Assembly: GCF_900104815.1 (NCBI RefSeq)
Contig: NZ_FNTD01000004.1
Span: 2,930,501 to 2,994,500, forward strand
Source: Streptomyces misionensis
GTDB lineage: Bacteria > Actinomycetota > Actinomycetes > Streptomycetales > Streptomycetaceae
DNA: 64,000 nucleotides
Direction: 5' to 3'
Part shown: positions 17,529 to 25,851 of the stretch, piece after piece
Layout of the letters: each line of letters opens with the position of its first letter
How positions within the stretch are numbered: position 1 is the first letter of the stretch
Position numbers and translations under genes: made by a program
The notes under the pieces: model-generated
The model's input: only the letters and a program-made list of their open reading frames with translations
What the model was told of the DNA's origin: nothing
Database searches by the model: none

Positions 17529-18422
17529 ATGACCCACGTACTCGACCAGCCGGTGCGGACGGAGGCGGGCGAGCCGCCCGGCGACCGCGCCGCGCGCCGG
17601 CGGGAGCTGCTGCGGTGGATCGCCGTGCACTCCCTCGGCGTCGCCGCCGCCCTCTTCTTCGTGCTGCCCTTCGTGTTCCTGCTGCTGACCTCGCTGATGA
17701 GCGACAGCCAGGCGCTGAGCCGGGACCTGGTCCCGCACACCTGGGAATGGGGCAACTACCGCAAGGTCCTCGCCACCCCCGGCTTTCTCACCTGGTGGAA
17801 GAACACCCTGCTCTACGCCGGTCTCGGCACCGTGCTCACCGTGGTGTCCTCGGTCCCGGTCGCCTACGCGCTCGCCAAGTTCCGCTTCCGGGGCCGGAGT
17901 CTCGCCCTGATGCTGGTGATCTCGACGATGATGCTGCCCCCGCAGGTCGTCGTCATCCCGATGTACCTCTTCTGGGCGAAACAGCTGGACCTGTCCGGGA
18001 CGCTGTGGCCGCTGATCGTCCCGATGGCGTTCGGCGACGCGTTCTCCGTCTTCCTGCTGCGCCAGTTCCTGACGACCATCCCGGACGAGTACGTCGACGC
18101 CGCCAAGGTGGACGGCTGCGGCGAACTGCGCACCCTCGTCCGGGTCGTCCTGCCGATGGCGAAGCCCGGCATCGCCGCCGTGGCCCTCTTCCAGTTCTTC
18201 TACGCCTGGAACGACTACTTCGGCCCCCAGATCTACGCCTCCGAGAACCCCGGTGCCTGGACGCTCAGTTACGGCCTGGAGTCCTTCAAGGGCGCGCACC
18301 ACACCGACTGGAACCTCACCATGGCCGCGACCGTGCTGGTCATGGCCCCCGTGATCCTCGTGTTCTTCTTCGCCCAGAAGGCGTTCGTCGAAGGCGTCAC
18401 GCTCACCGGAGTGAAGGGTTGA
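17529..18422 (+). CDS. csnG: Sugar ABC transporter permease
   Basis: 297-aa MalG-type permease. Helices include LGVAAALFFVLPFVFLLLTSL, TLLYAGLGTVLTVVSSVPVAY and VLVMAPVILVFFFAQKAF; the EAA loop is EYVDAAKVDGCGELRTLVRVVLP. It starts 2 nt after csnF and pairs with it to form the membrane channel of the importer. Confidence 0.88.
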   Translation: MTHVLDQPVRTEAGEPPGDRAARRRELLRWIAVHSLGVAAALFFVLPFVFLLLTSLMSDSQALSRDLVPHTWEWGNYRKVLATPGFLTWWKNTLLYAGLGTVLTVVSSVPVAYALAKFRFRGRSLALMLVISTMMLPPQVVVIPMYLFWAKQLDLSGTLWPLIVPMAFGDAFSVFLLRQFLTTIPDEYVDAAKVDGCGELRTLVRVVLPMAKPGIAAVALFQFFYAWNDYFGPQIYASENPGAWTLSYGLESFKGAHHTDWNLTMAATVLVMAPVILVFFFAQKAFVEGVTLTGVKG

Positions 18423-18429
18423 TCTCTGT

Positions 18430-19695
18430 ATGAAACTCACCGTGGTCGGCGGCGGCTCGACCTACACCCCCGAACTCATCGACGGCTTCGCCCGGCTCAG
18501 GGACACCCTGCCGGTCGAGGAACTGGTGCTGGTGGACCCGGCCGCCGAACGCCTGGAGCTGGTGGGCGGGCTGGCCCGCCGGATCTTCGCCAGGCAGGGG
18601 CACGGCGGCCGGATCGTGACCACCGCCGACCTGGACGCCGGCATCGACGGCGCGGACGCCGTCCTGCTCCAGCTGCGCGTCGGCGGGCAGGCGGCCCGGC
18701 GGCAGGACGAGACCTGGCCGCTCGAATGCGGCTGCGTCGGCCAGGAGACCACCGGCGCGGGCGGCCTCGCCAAGGCGCTGCGCACCGTACCGGTGGTGCT
18801 GGACATCGCCGAGCGGGTGCGCCGGGCCAACCCGCGCGCCTGGATCATCGACTTCACCAACCCGGTCGGCATCGTCACCCGCGCCCTGCTGCACGCCGGG
18901 CACCGCGCGGTCGGCCTGTGCAACGTGGCGATCGGCCTCCAGCGGAAGTTCGCCGCCCGCCTCGGGGTGCAGCCGGCCGACGTCCATCTCGGCCATGTCG
19001 GGCTGAACCACCTCACCTGGGAGACCAGCGTGCGGCTCGGCGGCCCCGAGGGCGCGAACGTGCTGCCGAAGCTGCTGGCCGAGCACGGCGACGCCATCGC
19101 CGACGACCTGCGCCTGCCCCGCGCCCTCCTGGACCGCCTGGGCGTGGTCCCCTCGTACTACCTGCGCTACTACTACGCCCACGACGAGGTCGTCCGCGAC
19201 CTTCGCGGCAAACCCTCCCGCGCCGAGGAAGTCGCCGCGATGGAGAGCGAGTTGCTGGAGATGTACGGCGACCCGGCCCTGGACGAGAAGCCGGCGCTGC
19301 TCGCCCGGCGCGGCGGCGCCTACTACTCGGAGGCCGCCGTCGACCTGGCCGCGGCCCTGCTCAGCGGCGGGGGCAGCCCGTACCAGGTGGTGAACACGCT
19401 CAACAAGGGCACCCTGCCCTTCCTCGCCGACGACGCGGTGATCGAGGTGCAGGCGGCGGTCGGCCCCACCGGCCCCGTGCCGCTGCCGGTCCCCGAGCCG
19501 GACCCGCTCTACGCGGGCCTGATCGCGAACGTGACGGCGTACGAGGAACTGGCCCTGGAGGCGGCGCTGCGCGGGGGCCGGGACCGGGTCTTCCGCGCCC
19601 TGCTCGCCCATCCGCTGATCGGCCAGTACGGGTACGCCGACACGCTCACCGACCGACTGATCGCACACAACAGGGAGCACCTCGCGTGGGCCTGA
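18430..19695 (+). CDS. csnH: GH4-family glycosidase (6-phospho-beta-glycosidase-like)
   Basis: 421-aa NAD- and divalent-metal-dependent glycosidase. MKLTVVGGGSTYTPEL is the GH4 dinucleotide loop; IIDFTNPVGIVTRAL, GLCNVAIGLQ and GLNHLTW contain the Asn, Cys and His that bind substrate and metal. The context (importer plus kinase) suggests it splits phosphorylated or free glucosamine oligomers after uptake. GH4 enzymes work by a redox mechanism rather than by classical acid/base hydrolysis. Confidence 0.88.
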   Translation: MKLTVVGGGSTYTPELIDGFARLRDTLPVEELVLVDPAAERLELVGGLARRIFARQGHGGRIVTTADLDAGIDGADAVLLQLRVGGQAARRQDETWPLECGCVGQETTGAGGLAKALRTVPVVLDIAERVRRANPRAWIIDFTNPVGIVTRALLHAGHRAVGLCNVAIGLQRKFAARLGVQPADVHLGHVGLNHLTWETSVRLGGPEGANVLPKLLAEHGDAIADDLRLPRALLDRLGVVPSYYLRYYYAHDEVVRDLRGKPSRAEEVAAMESELLEMYGDPALDEKPALLARRGGAYYSEAAVDLAAALLSGGGSPYQVVNTLNKGTLPFLADDAVIEVQAAVGPTGPVPLPVPEPDPLYAGLIANVTAYEELALEAALRGGRDRVFRALLAHPLIGQYGYADTLTDRLIAHNREHLAWA

Positions 19696-20684
19696 CCTCG
19701 ACCGGCACCGCGAGCGTGCTCGCGATCGACGCGGGCAACAGCAAGACCGACGTGGCCGTGGTGGACACCGCGGGCCGGGTGCTGGCCACGGCCCGCGGCG
19801 GCGGCTTCCGGCCACCCGCGGTGGGCGTGCCGGCGGCCTTCGACGCGCTCGCCGAACCGGTGCGCCGGGTGCTCGCCGAGGCGGGACTCGACCGGGTCAC
19901 GCACGTCTCCGCCTGTCTCGCCAACGCCGATCTGCCGGTGGAGGAGGAGCAGTTGGCGACCGCGCTGGAGGAGCGCGGCTGGGGCGGCTCGGTGGAGGTC
20001 CGCAACGACACCTTCGCGCTCCTCCGGGCGGGCGTCGCCGAGCCCCTGGGCGTGGCGGTGGTCTGCGGGGCGGGCATCAACTGCGTGGGGATGCGGCCCG
20101 ACGGCCGTACCGCGCGGTTCCCGGCCATCGGCCGGATCTCCGGTGACTGGGGCGGCGGCTGGGGCCTCGCCGAGGAGGCGCTGTGGCACGCGGCGCGCGC
20201 GGCGGACGGGCGGGGCGAGGCCACGGCGCTCGCCCGGACGCTGCCCGCCCACTTCGGCCTGTCCTCCATGTACGCGCTGATCGAGGCGCTGCACCTGGAG
20301 CACATCGCGCACGAGCGCCGGGGCGAGCTGGCGCCGGTGCTGTTCGCCACGGCGGCCGGCGGGGACCCGGTGGCCGGCGCGATCGTGGACCGGCTCGCCG
20401 AGGAGGTGACGGTCATGGCCACGGTCGCGCTGACCCGCCTGGACCTGCTGGACGAACCGGTCCCGGTGCTGCTCGGCGGCAGCGTGCTCACCGCCGGGCA
20501 CCCGCGGCTGGACGACGGCGTCCGGGCCCTGCTGGCGGCCCGCGCGCCCAAGGCCCGGGTCCGGGTCGTCACCGCGCGTCCGGTGCTCGGCGCGGCCCTG
20601 CTGGGCCTGGACCGGCTTTCCGCCAACCCTGAGGCGCTGGCGCGGGCGCGGACGCACTGGGAGGTGTCCGGGAAAGGCCGTTGA
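19686..20684 (+). CDS. csnK: BadF/BcrA-type sugar kinase (glucosamine kinase-like)
   Basis: 332-aa ASKHA-fold kinase. SVLAIDAGNSKTDVAVVDTAG is the phosphate-1 motif, VVCGAGINCVG the phosphate-2 region and GRISGDWGGGWGLAEEALW the family signature also found in N-acetylglucosamine kinases. GTG 19686 overlaps the csnH stop by 10 nt, and GGGAG lies 8 nt upstream. It probably phosphorylates glucosamine or its oligomers inside the cell. Last gene of the operon. Confidence 0.85.
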   Translation: MGLTSTGTASVLAIDAGNSKTDVAVVDTAGRVLATARGGGFRPPAVGVPAAFDALAEPVRRVLAEAGLDRVTHVSACLANADLPVEEEQLATALEERGWGGSVEVRNDTFALLRAGVAEPLGVAVVCGAGINCVGMRPDGRTARFPAIGRISGDWGGGWGLAEEALWHAARAADGRGEATALARTLPAHFGLSSMYALIEALHLEHIAHERRGELAPVLFATAAGGDPVAGAIVDRLAEEVTVMATVALTRLDLLDEPVPVLLGGSVLTAGHPRLDDGVRALLAARAPKARVRVVTARPVLGAALLGLDRLSANPEALARARTHWEVSGKGR

Positions 20685-20787
20685 CGGGAAAGGGCCGGTT
20701 TATCCGGGCGATCGCCGGGATCGCGCGCCGCGCCGGAACCCGCGCGGCTAGTTTCCCCGGGTCTCGCAACCGGCGAAAGGACAGCCC

Positions 20788-21876
20788 GTGGAACACCAGC
20801 CCATATCCCGATGGCGCCGGGCCCGGCGCGCGGCCGCGGTCGGGCTCGGCGCGCTCGCGGTGCTCGTGGGGGTCACCGCCGGGACGGCGGCCCCCGCGAG
20901 CGCCGCCACCGCCGCCCCCGACCCGGCCCAGCTGACGGGCCTGACGCTGACCTCGGTGAGCAACGGCCGCGGTCTGGACGTGCAGAACGGCAACACCGGC
21001 GACGGCGTCTTCCTCGTCACCAACAGCGCGCCCGGCTACCACCAGAAGTGGAGCGCCAACCTGGGCACGGACGGCTCCTTCACCCTCGTCAACGACGCCA
21101 CCGGCAAGTGCGCCACCGCCGGGCTGCCGCTCACCCAGCAGCCCTGCGACGGCCGCGGCGGCGAGCGCTGGTACTTCCAGCCGGTGGCCGGCGGCTCCGG
21201 CGCCTTCATGGTCCGCAACACCCAGGACGACAAGTGCCTGGACGTCTGGTACAACGCGCAGTACAACGACGCCTGGACCGACACCTACGGCTGCAACAAC
21301 AGCCAGGCCCAGCAGTGGCGGCTGCCCGCGGGCGCCCAGGAGGCCGCCGTCGCGTCGGCCGTCGACCACGCGGCGGCCCGCTGCGTCAAGGACACCTCCA
21401 GCTGCTCCTGGCGCACCCGGGTCCAGGCCCCGGCCGCGCCGCTGCCGCAGCAGTGCGTCTCGCCCGTCTGGTACAACGGCACGACGGCGGCGGTGCCGTG
21501 GACGTTCTCCATGAAGCGCACCACCGGCTGGCAGTCCGAGCTGGGCTTCAGCCTCGGCACCGACCTCGGCACCGGCGGCGCGACCCCGGTCACCGCGAAG
21601 ATCAGCACGCAGATCAGCGGCAAGGTCACCCAGAGCCTGACCGACGAACTCGGCAACAGCCTCACCATCAGCGTGCCGCCGGCGCAGTACGGCTGGGTCG
21701 CCCTGTCGGAACTGGCGACGAAGGTCACCGGCACCTGGACCTTCGACGTCAACGGCTACCCCTGGACCGCCGACGACACCCTGACCGTCCCGCTGCTCAG
21801 CGACGACCAGGGCGGCGCCAGCATCTACCTGGCCCGGACCAGCGACACCTTCTCCGGCTGCGGCAGCGCTTCCTGA
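20788..21876 (+). CDS. Secreted ricin-type lectin with possible pore-forming C-terminal domain
   Basis: 362 aa. Signal peptide with an Arg-rich start and cleavage near APASA (residue 35). Residues 45-185 form a beta-trefoil ricin-B lectin with three W motifs (YHQKW, GERWYF, AQQWRL) and paired cysteines. Residues about 220-355 are beta-rich with long alternating Ser/Thr strands (KISTQISGKVTQSLTDELG), a pattern like aerolysin/ETX pore-forming proteins; this part is an inference. GTG 20788 follows GAAAGGAC. The gene lies 103 bp after csnK; the downstream hairpin suggests its own transcription unit or an operon tail. Confidence 0.75.
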   Translation: MEHQPISRWRRARRAAAVGLGALAVLVGVTAGTAAPASAATAAPDPAQLTGLTLTSVSNGRGLDVQNGNTGDGVFLVTNSAPGYHQKWSANLGTDGSFTLVNDATGKCATAGLPLTQQPCDGRGGERWYFQPVAGGSGAFMVRNTQDDKCLDVWYNAQYNDAWTDTYGCNNSQAQQWRLPAGAQEAAVASAVDHAAARCVKDTSSCSWRTRVQAPAAPLPQQCVSPVWYNGTTAAVPWTFSMKRTTGWQSELGFSLGTDLGTGGATPVTAKISTQISGKVTQSLTDELGNSLTISVPPAQYGWVALSELATKVTGTWTFDVNGYPWTADDTLTVPLLSDDQGGASIYLARTSDTFSGCGSAS

Positions 21877-21907
21877 CCGTCCCGCGCCGGATCTCCGCAC
21901 GGTAAGA

Positions 21908-21936
21908 GGTTCCTCGGGCCGCCGGTCCGAGGAACC
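21908..21936 (+). terminator. Hairpin terminator after lectin gene
   Basis: A 10-bp perfect stem (GGTTCCTCGG with CCGAGGAACC), 9-nt loop, 32 nt after the stop. It has no T-run. Confidence 0.6.
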
Positions 21937-22067
21937 GAACACCTGCTTGGCACGTATATATGAACAGCGCACACCGAGATCCCCGCGAGATCCAGTGAAG
22001 GCCGGTGCGGAACGTCGGTCCGTGCGGCGATACTTGCTGTCGTACGGATGACCATGGGGGAGGTCGA

Positions 22068-23495
22068 GTGACACACCCGCCGCAGAGCGCGGCACCGCCC
22101 GTCGCGGGTCCCGCCGCGCCCGCCGCCCCCGGCATCCCCGCCCAGCCCGGCCCCCCGCTCCCGCCGCCCGCCCCGCCCGCGCGGCGTTCCGCGTTCGCCG
22201 AGGGCACCGACCGGCTGCGGGCCGCCGCGACCACCGAGCCGGGCCGGCTGCGGATCATCGGTGCCGTCCTCGCCCTGCTGGTCGTGGCGTTCGGCGCGGT
22301 CACCGCCTGGCAGTGCGACCAGCGCGCGTCCGCCGCCGACGACGTGCTGCACCGCAGCCAGCCCCTCAGCTCCGGCGCCGCCGACATCTACCGCTCGCTG
22401 GCCGACGCCAACACGGCCGCCTCCAGCGGCTTCCTGGCGGGCGGCGCGGAACCGGCCGCCACCCGTGACCGGTACGAGAAGGACATCAGCACCGCCGCCT
22501 CCGGCCTGGTGACCGCCGCCGCCAACGCCGAGCCCGGCTCCGCCTCCGAGGCCACCATCGCCCGGCTGAACCGGCTGCTGCCCGAGTACAAGGGCCTGAT
22601 CGAGCGGGCCCGCACCTACAACCGGCAGGGCTATCCGGTCGGCGGCGCCTATCTGCGCTACGCCAACGAGAAGATGCAGCAGGACATGCTCCCGGCCGCG
22701 GAGGACCTGTACACCCGGGAGAACGCCCGCCTGGACGCCGACTACGCGGACGCGACGCCGTACCCGTGGGCGGCCATCGCGCTCGGTGTGACCGCGCTCG
22801 CGGCGCTCGGCTGGGCCCAGCGCCGCGACTTCCTGCGCACCAACCGGGTCCTCAACCGCGGACTGGTGGCCGCCGGTTCCGCCACACTGGTCGCCCTGCT
22901 GTGGCTGACCGTCGGGCACACCGTCGCCCGGTCCGGCCTCGACGGCTCCTACGACCACGGCATCCGCTCCCTGACCGTCCTGCACGACGCCCGCATCGCC
23001 TCCCTGAAGGCGCGGGGCAACGAGAACCTGGGCCTGGTGGCGCGCGGCGCCGAGACCGTCACGGTCGACGGCGAGCAGTACGACGTCTACTACCACGACT
23101 TCGACAAGGACATGGCGGTGCTCGGCGAGGGACTGAGCCGGGCGGCCCGGCTCGCCGACGACTCGGGAGGCACCGCGCCCGTCAAGGCGGCCCAGGACAG
23201 CGCGGCGCTGTGGCGCCAGCGGCACACCGCGGCCCGCACCGACGACGAGAACGGCGACTACCAGCAGGCGCTGGACGAGGTGATCGGCGCCAAGGGCACC
23301 ACCGGGGAGTGCTTCGACGGTGTCGACGGCGACCTCGCCCGCGCGATCGGCCACGAACAGGGCGAGTTCCAGCGGGCCGCCACCGCCGGGCGGGACGCCA
23401 TGACCGGGCTGCCCGCCGGCGTGGCCGTGCTCGCCCTGCTCGGCGCGGCGGGCGCGCTCGCCGGGATCGGCCGCAGGCTTTCGGAGTACCGGTGA
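22068..23495 (+). CDS. glnX: GlnX-like four-helix membrane sensor
   Basis: 475 aa: Pro-rich cytosolic N-terminus, TM1 (RIIGAVLALLVVAFGAVTAW), an extracellular helical region (about 90-235), TM2 (WAAIALGVTALAALGW), a short loop, TM3 (GLVAAGSATLVALLWLTVG), a second extracellular helical region (about 290-440) and TM4 (PAGVAVLALLGAAGALAGIG). This layout matches GlnX, the partner of GlnH and PknG in mycobacterial aspartate/glutamate sensing. GTG 22068 has GGGGGAGG 4 nt upstream. The next gene overlaps or follows within 14 nt, as does a PknG-like kinase further on. Confidence 0.75.
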   Translation: MTHPPQSAAPPVAGPAAPAAPGIPAQPGPPLPPPAPPARRSAFAEGTDRLRAAATTEPGRLRIIGAVLALLVVAFGAVTAWQCDQRASAADDVLHRSQPLSSGAADIYRSLADANTAASSGFLAGGAEPAATRDRYEKDISTAASGLVTAAANAEPGSASEATIARLNRLLPEYKGLIERARTYNRQGYPVGGAYLRYANEKMQQDMLPAAEDLYTRENARLDADYADATPYPWAAIALGVTALAALGWAQRRDFLRTNRVLNRGLVAAGSATLVALLWLTVGHTVARSGLDGSYDHGIRSLTVLHDARIASLKARGNENLGLVARGAETVTVDGEQYDVYYHDFDKDMAVLGEGLSRAARLADDSGGTAPVKAAQDSAALWRQRHTAARTDDENGDYQQALDEVIGAKGTTGECFDGVDGDLARAIGHEQGEFQRAATAGRDAMTGLPAGVAVLALLGAAGALAGIGRRLSEYR

Positions 23496-23509
23496 GAAGG
23501 GGCGAGGCG

Positions 23510-24535
23510 ATGGGCGCGAGCCGGCTGCGCGGCTGGGGCGGCGTCGGCACGATGGCGGTCCTGTGCGCGCTGGCGCTGGCGTTCGTCCTGCTGCTGCCGC
23601 GCACCCTGGCCGCGCACCACCACCACGCGCCGGACCGGGCCGGGCAGCAGCTCGCCGAGGGCAGCCAGGTCCGCGCCGGCGCCTGCGAGGACGCCGAGGC
23701 GCAGAACCAGACGCTCGCCCCGTCCGGCGCGGACGGCCCCGCGATCGACGCCATCAAGGCCCGGCAGGGCGCCAAGCGCAAGCTGATCGTCGGCGTCGAC
23801 CAGAACAGCTACCGCTGGGGCTACCGCAACCCGAACACCGAGGGCGCCCGGCTGGAGGGCTTCGACATCGACCTGGTGCACCGCATCGCCCAGGACATCC
23901 TCGGCGACCCGGACGCGGTGCAGTTCAAGGCGATACCGACCAACCAGCGCATCCCGGCGATCCAGGACGGCCGGGTGGACATGGTGGTGCGCACCATGAC
24001 CATCACCTGCGACCGGCTCGGCCAGGTCGCGTTCTCCGCGCCGTACTTCAAGACCGGGCAGCAGGTCCTCGCCCCCAAGTCGTCCGCCGTCACCGGCTAC
24101 AACGGCTCGCTCACGGGCAAGAAGGTGTGCACGGCGGCCGGTTCGACGGCGTACGCGAAGCTGGCCGCCGACAAGAAGTCCGGGACGCTGCCCGCCTCCA
24201 CCGACATCTCCACCACGGTGCCCAACCAACTGGACTGCCTGGTGCGGCTCCAGCTCGGCGAGGCGGACGCGGTGGTCACCGACGGCGCCCTCGCCGCGAG
24301 CCAGGCCGCCCAGGACCCGACCGTGGAACTCAAGGGCGCGCCGTTCACGACCGAGTACTACGGAGTGGCGATGAAGAAGGACGCCACCGATCTGGTACGC
24401 CGGGTCAACCGGGTGCTGGTCGCCTACCGCGCGAGCGGCTGGCAGGCGTCGTACGACACATGGCTGTCGGCGACACTGGGAAGGGACTCCTCGGCCTCCA
24501 GGCCGCCCGCGCCGCAGTACCTGCGCACCAGTTGA
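23510..24535 (+). CDS. glnH: GlnH-like amino-acid-binding protein, membrane-anchored
   Basis: 341-aa bacterial solute-binding protein family 3. It has one N-terminal anchor (GVGTMAVLCALALAFVLLLP) with no lipobox, unlike the mycobacterial lipoprotein, then a His cluster (HHHH). The ligand fold contains KLIVGVDQNSYRWGYRNP, LEGFDIDLVHRIA and VDMVVRTMTITCDRLGQVAFS. No transporter permease is adjacent, so it should report to GlnX rather than feed uptake. The start is ATG 23510 (AAGGGG, 8 nt); GTG 23492 overlapping the upstream stop is an alternative. Confidence 0.78.
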   Translation: MGASRLRGWGGVGTMAVLCALALAFVLLLPRTLAAHHHHAPDRAGQQLAEGSQVRAGACEDAEAQNQTLAPSGADGPAIDAIKARQGAKRKLIVGVDQNSYRWGYRNPNTEGARLEGFDIDLVHRIAQDILGDPDAVQFKAIPTNQRIPAIQDGRVDMVVRTMTITCDRLGQVAFSAPYFKTGQQVLAPKSSAVTGYNGSLTGKKVCTAAGSTAYAKLAADKKSGTLPASTDISTTVPNQLDCLVRLQLGEADAVVTDGALAASQAAQDPTVELKGAPFTTEYYGVAMKKDATDLVRRVNRVLVAYRASGWQASYDTWLSATLGRDSSASRPPAPQYLRTS

Positions 24536-24576
24536 ACCGCAGCCGACCGGAACACACAGCAAGCGAGAGGTGATCG

Positions 24577-25851
24577 ATGGGCGTCACGGACCCCGCCGGG
24601 CCGGTGATGGACCGGGACGAGGTGGACCGTGCGCTGGCCCGGCTCGGCCAGGAGCACGAGGCCATCGAGACCTCCCTGCTCGCCCTCCAGGACCACGCGG
24701 GCCGCAGACTCCTGGAGGGCGCCGAACTGACCGGCGTCACCAAGGAGCGCTGGCAGGCGGCCGAGGCGCGGATCACCCTGCTGTGGACGTACTTCGACGC
24801 CTACACGGACGCGCTGCGCGGCGCCCGCGACATCCGCGCCCGGCGCCGCTGGTCCAGCCGCGAGGACCTGGCCGAGCTGACCGGACTGCTGCGCGGCACC
24901 TGCGTCGCGCTCCCCGGTCCGGGCGACGGCCGGCTCAGCGAGAGCTTCTCGCTGGCCGAGCTGGTGGACCGGATGAACGAGCTGTACGCGACCAGCCTGG
25001 ACCTGGTCGTCGCCGCCGACGCGGTCTGGTCGGCGCTGCCCGCGCGGATCGACCTGCTCGCCGCCGAACTCCAGCGCACCCGGCAGCTCGCGCACTCCGT
25101 CGGCGTCCGCCCCGGCGAGCACCCGGCCGGTGACGACCTGGAGCGGATCACCCGCACCCTGACCCGGCTGCGCGCCGACGTGGTCTCCGACCCGCTGGCC
25201 TTCTGGGTGCCCGCCGAGGGCAGTTCGGCGCCCGGCGGCGGCCGCCCCGACACCACGGTGTACGACCGAGAGGCGCGCGCCCTGGAGGACGTGCGGCGGG
25301 AGATCGACGCGGTGCTGACCGTGCGCCAGGACGCCGAGGCCCGGCTGATCCGGCTGCGGGACGTGCTCTCGCGCGCCGACCGCACCCTCGCCGAGGCCCG
25401 CACCGCGCGCGGCGAGGTGCTGGCGAAGATCGCCGCGACCGAGGTGCCGGTGGTCAGCGGCCCGCCGACCGTGCTCCAGGAGCAGCTGGCGACCGCGGCC
25501 GAGTACCGCAGGCAGGGCCAGTGGCACCGGCTGTCCCCGCTGCTGGAGTCCCTGGAGCGCAAGGCGGAGGAGGAACTGCTGCGGGCCCGCGAGCAGTTGA
25601 CCGCGGTGACCGCGCCGCTCGCGGTCCGTGCCGAGCTGCGCGGCCGGCTCGACGCCTACAAGGCCAAGGTGGCCCGGCACGGCCTGGCCGAGGACCCCTT
25701 CCTGGTGGAGCGGTACGACGCCGCGCGGCGGATGCTGTGGAGCGCGCCCTGCGATCTGCGGGTGGCCGGGCAGGCGGTGCTGCGCTACCAGCGGGCGGCG
25801 GCCGAACTGCTGGACGGGGCGCCGGAGGACCGCAGGGGGGAGCAGTCGTGA
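24577..25851 (+). CDS. Coiled-coil protein of the PknG cassette
   Basis: 424 aa, cytosolic, mostly helical with heptad-like stretches (ALEDVRREIDAVLTVRQDAEARLIRLRDVLSRAD and neighbouring segments, about residues 230-365). No enzyme motif. It overlaps the kinase start by 4 nt (GTGA), so it is translated with it. I do not recognise a named family; it may be an adaptor linking the membrane sensor to the kinase, which is inference from position only. Confidence 0.8.
   Translation: MGVTDPAGPVMDRDEVDRALARLGQEHEAIETSLLALQDHAGRRLLEGAELTGVTKERWQAAEARITLLWTYFDAYTDALRGARDIRARRRWSSREDLAELTGLLRGTCVALPGPGDGRLSESFSLAELVDRMNELYATSLDLVVAADAVWSALPARIDLLAAELQRTRQLAHSVGVRPGEHPAGDDLERITRTLTRLRADVVSDPLAFWVPAEGSSAPGGGRPDTTVYDREARALEDVRREIDAVLTVRQDAEARLIRLRDVLSRADRTLAEARTARGEVLAKIAATEVPVVSGPPTVLQEQLATAAEYRRQGQWHRLSPLLESLERKAEEELLRAREQLTAVTAPLAVRAELRGRLDAYKAKVARHGLAEDPFLVERYDAARRMLWSAPCDLRVAGQAVLRYQRAAAELLDGAPEDRRGEQS

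Noticed and set aside
21960..21998. 12-codon ORF beginning MNSAHRDPREIQ upstream of the GlnX-like gene
   Set aside because: No ribosome site, no conserved leader-like composition and no hairpin after it.
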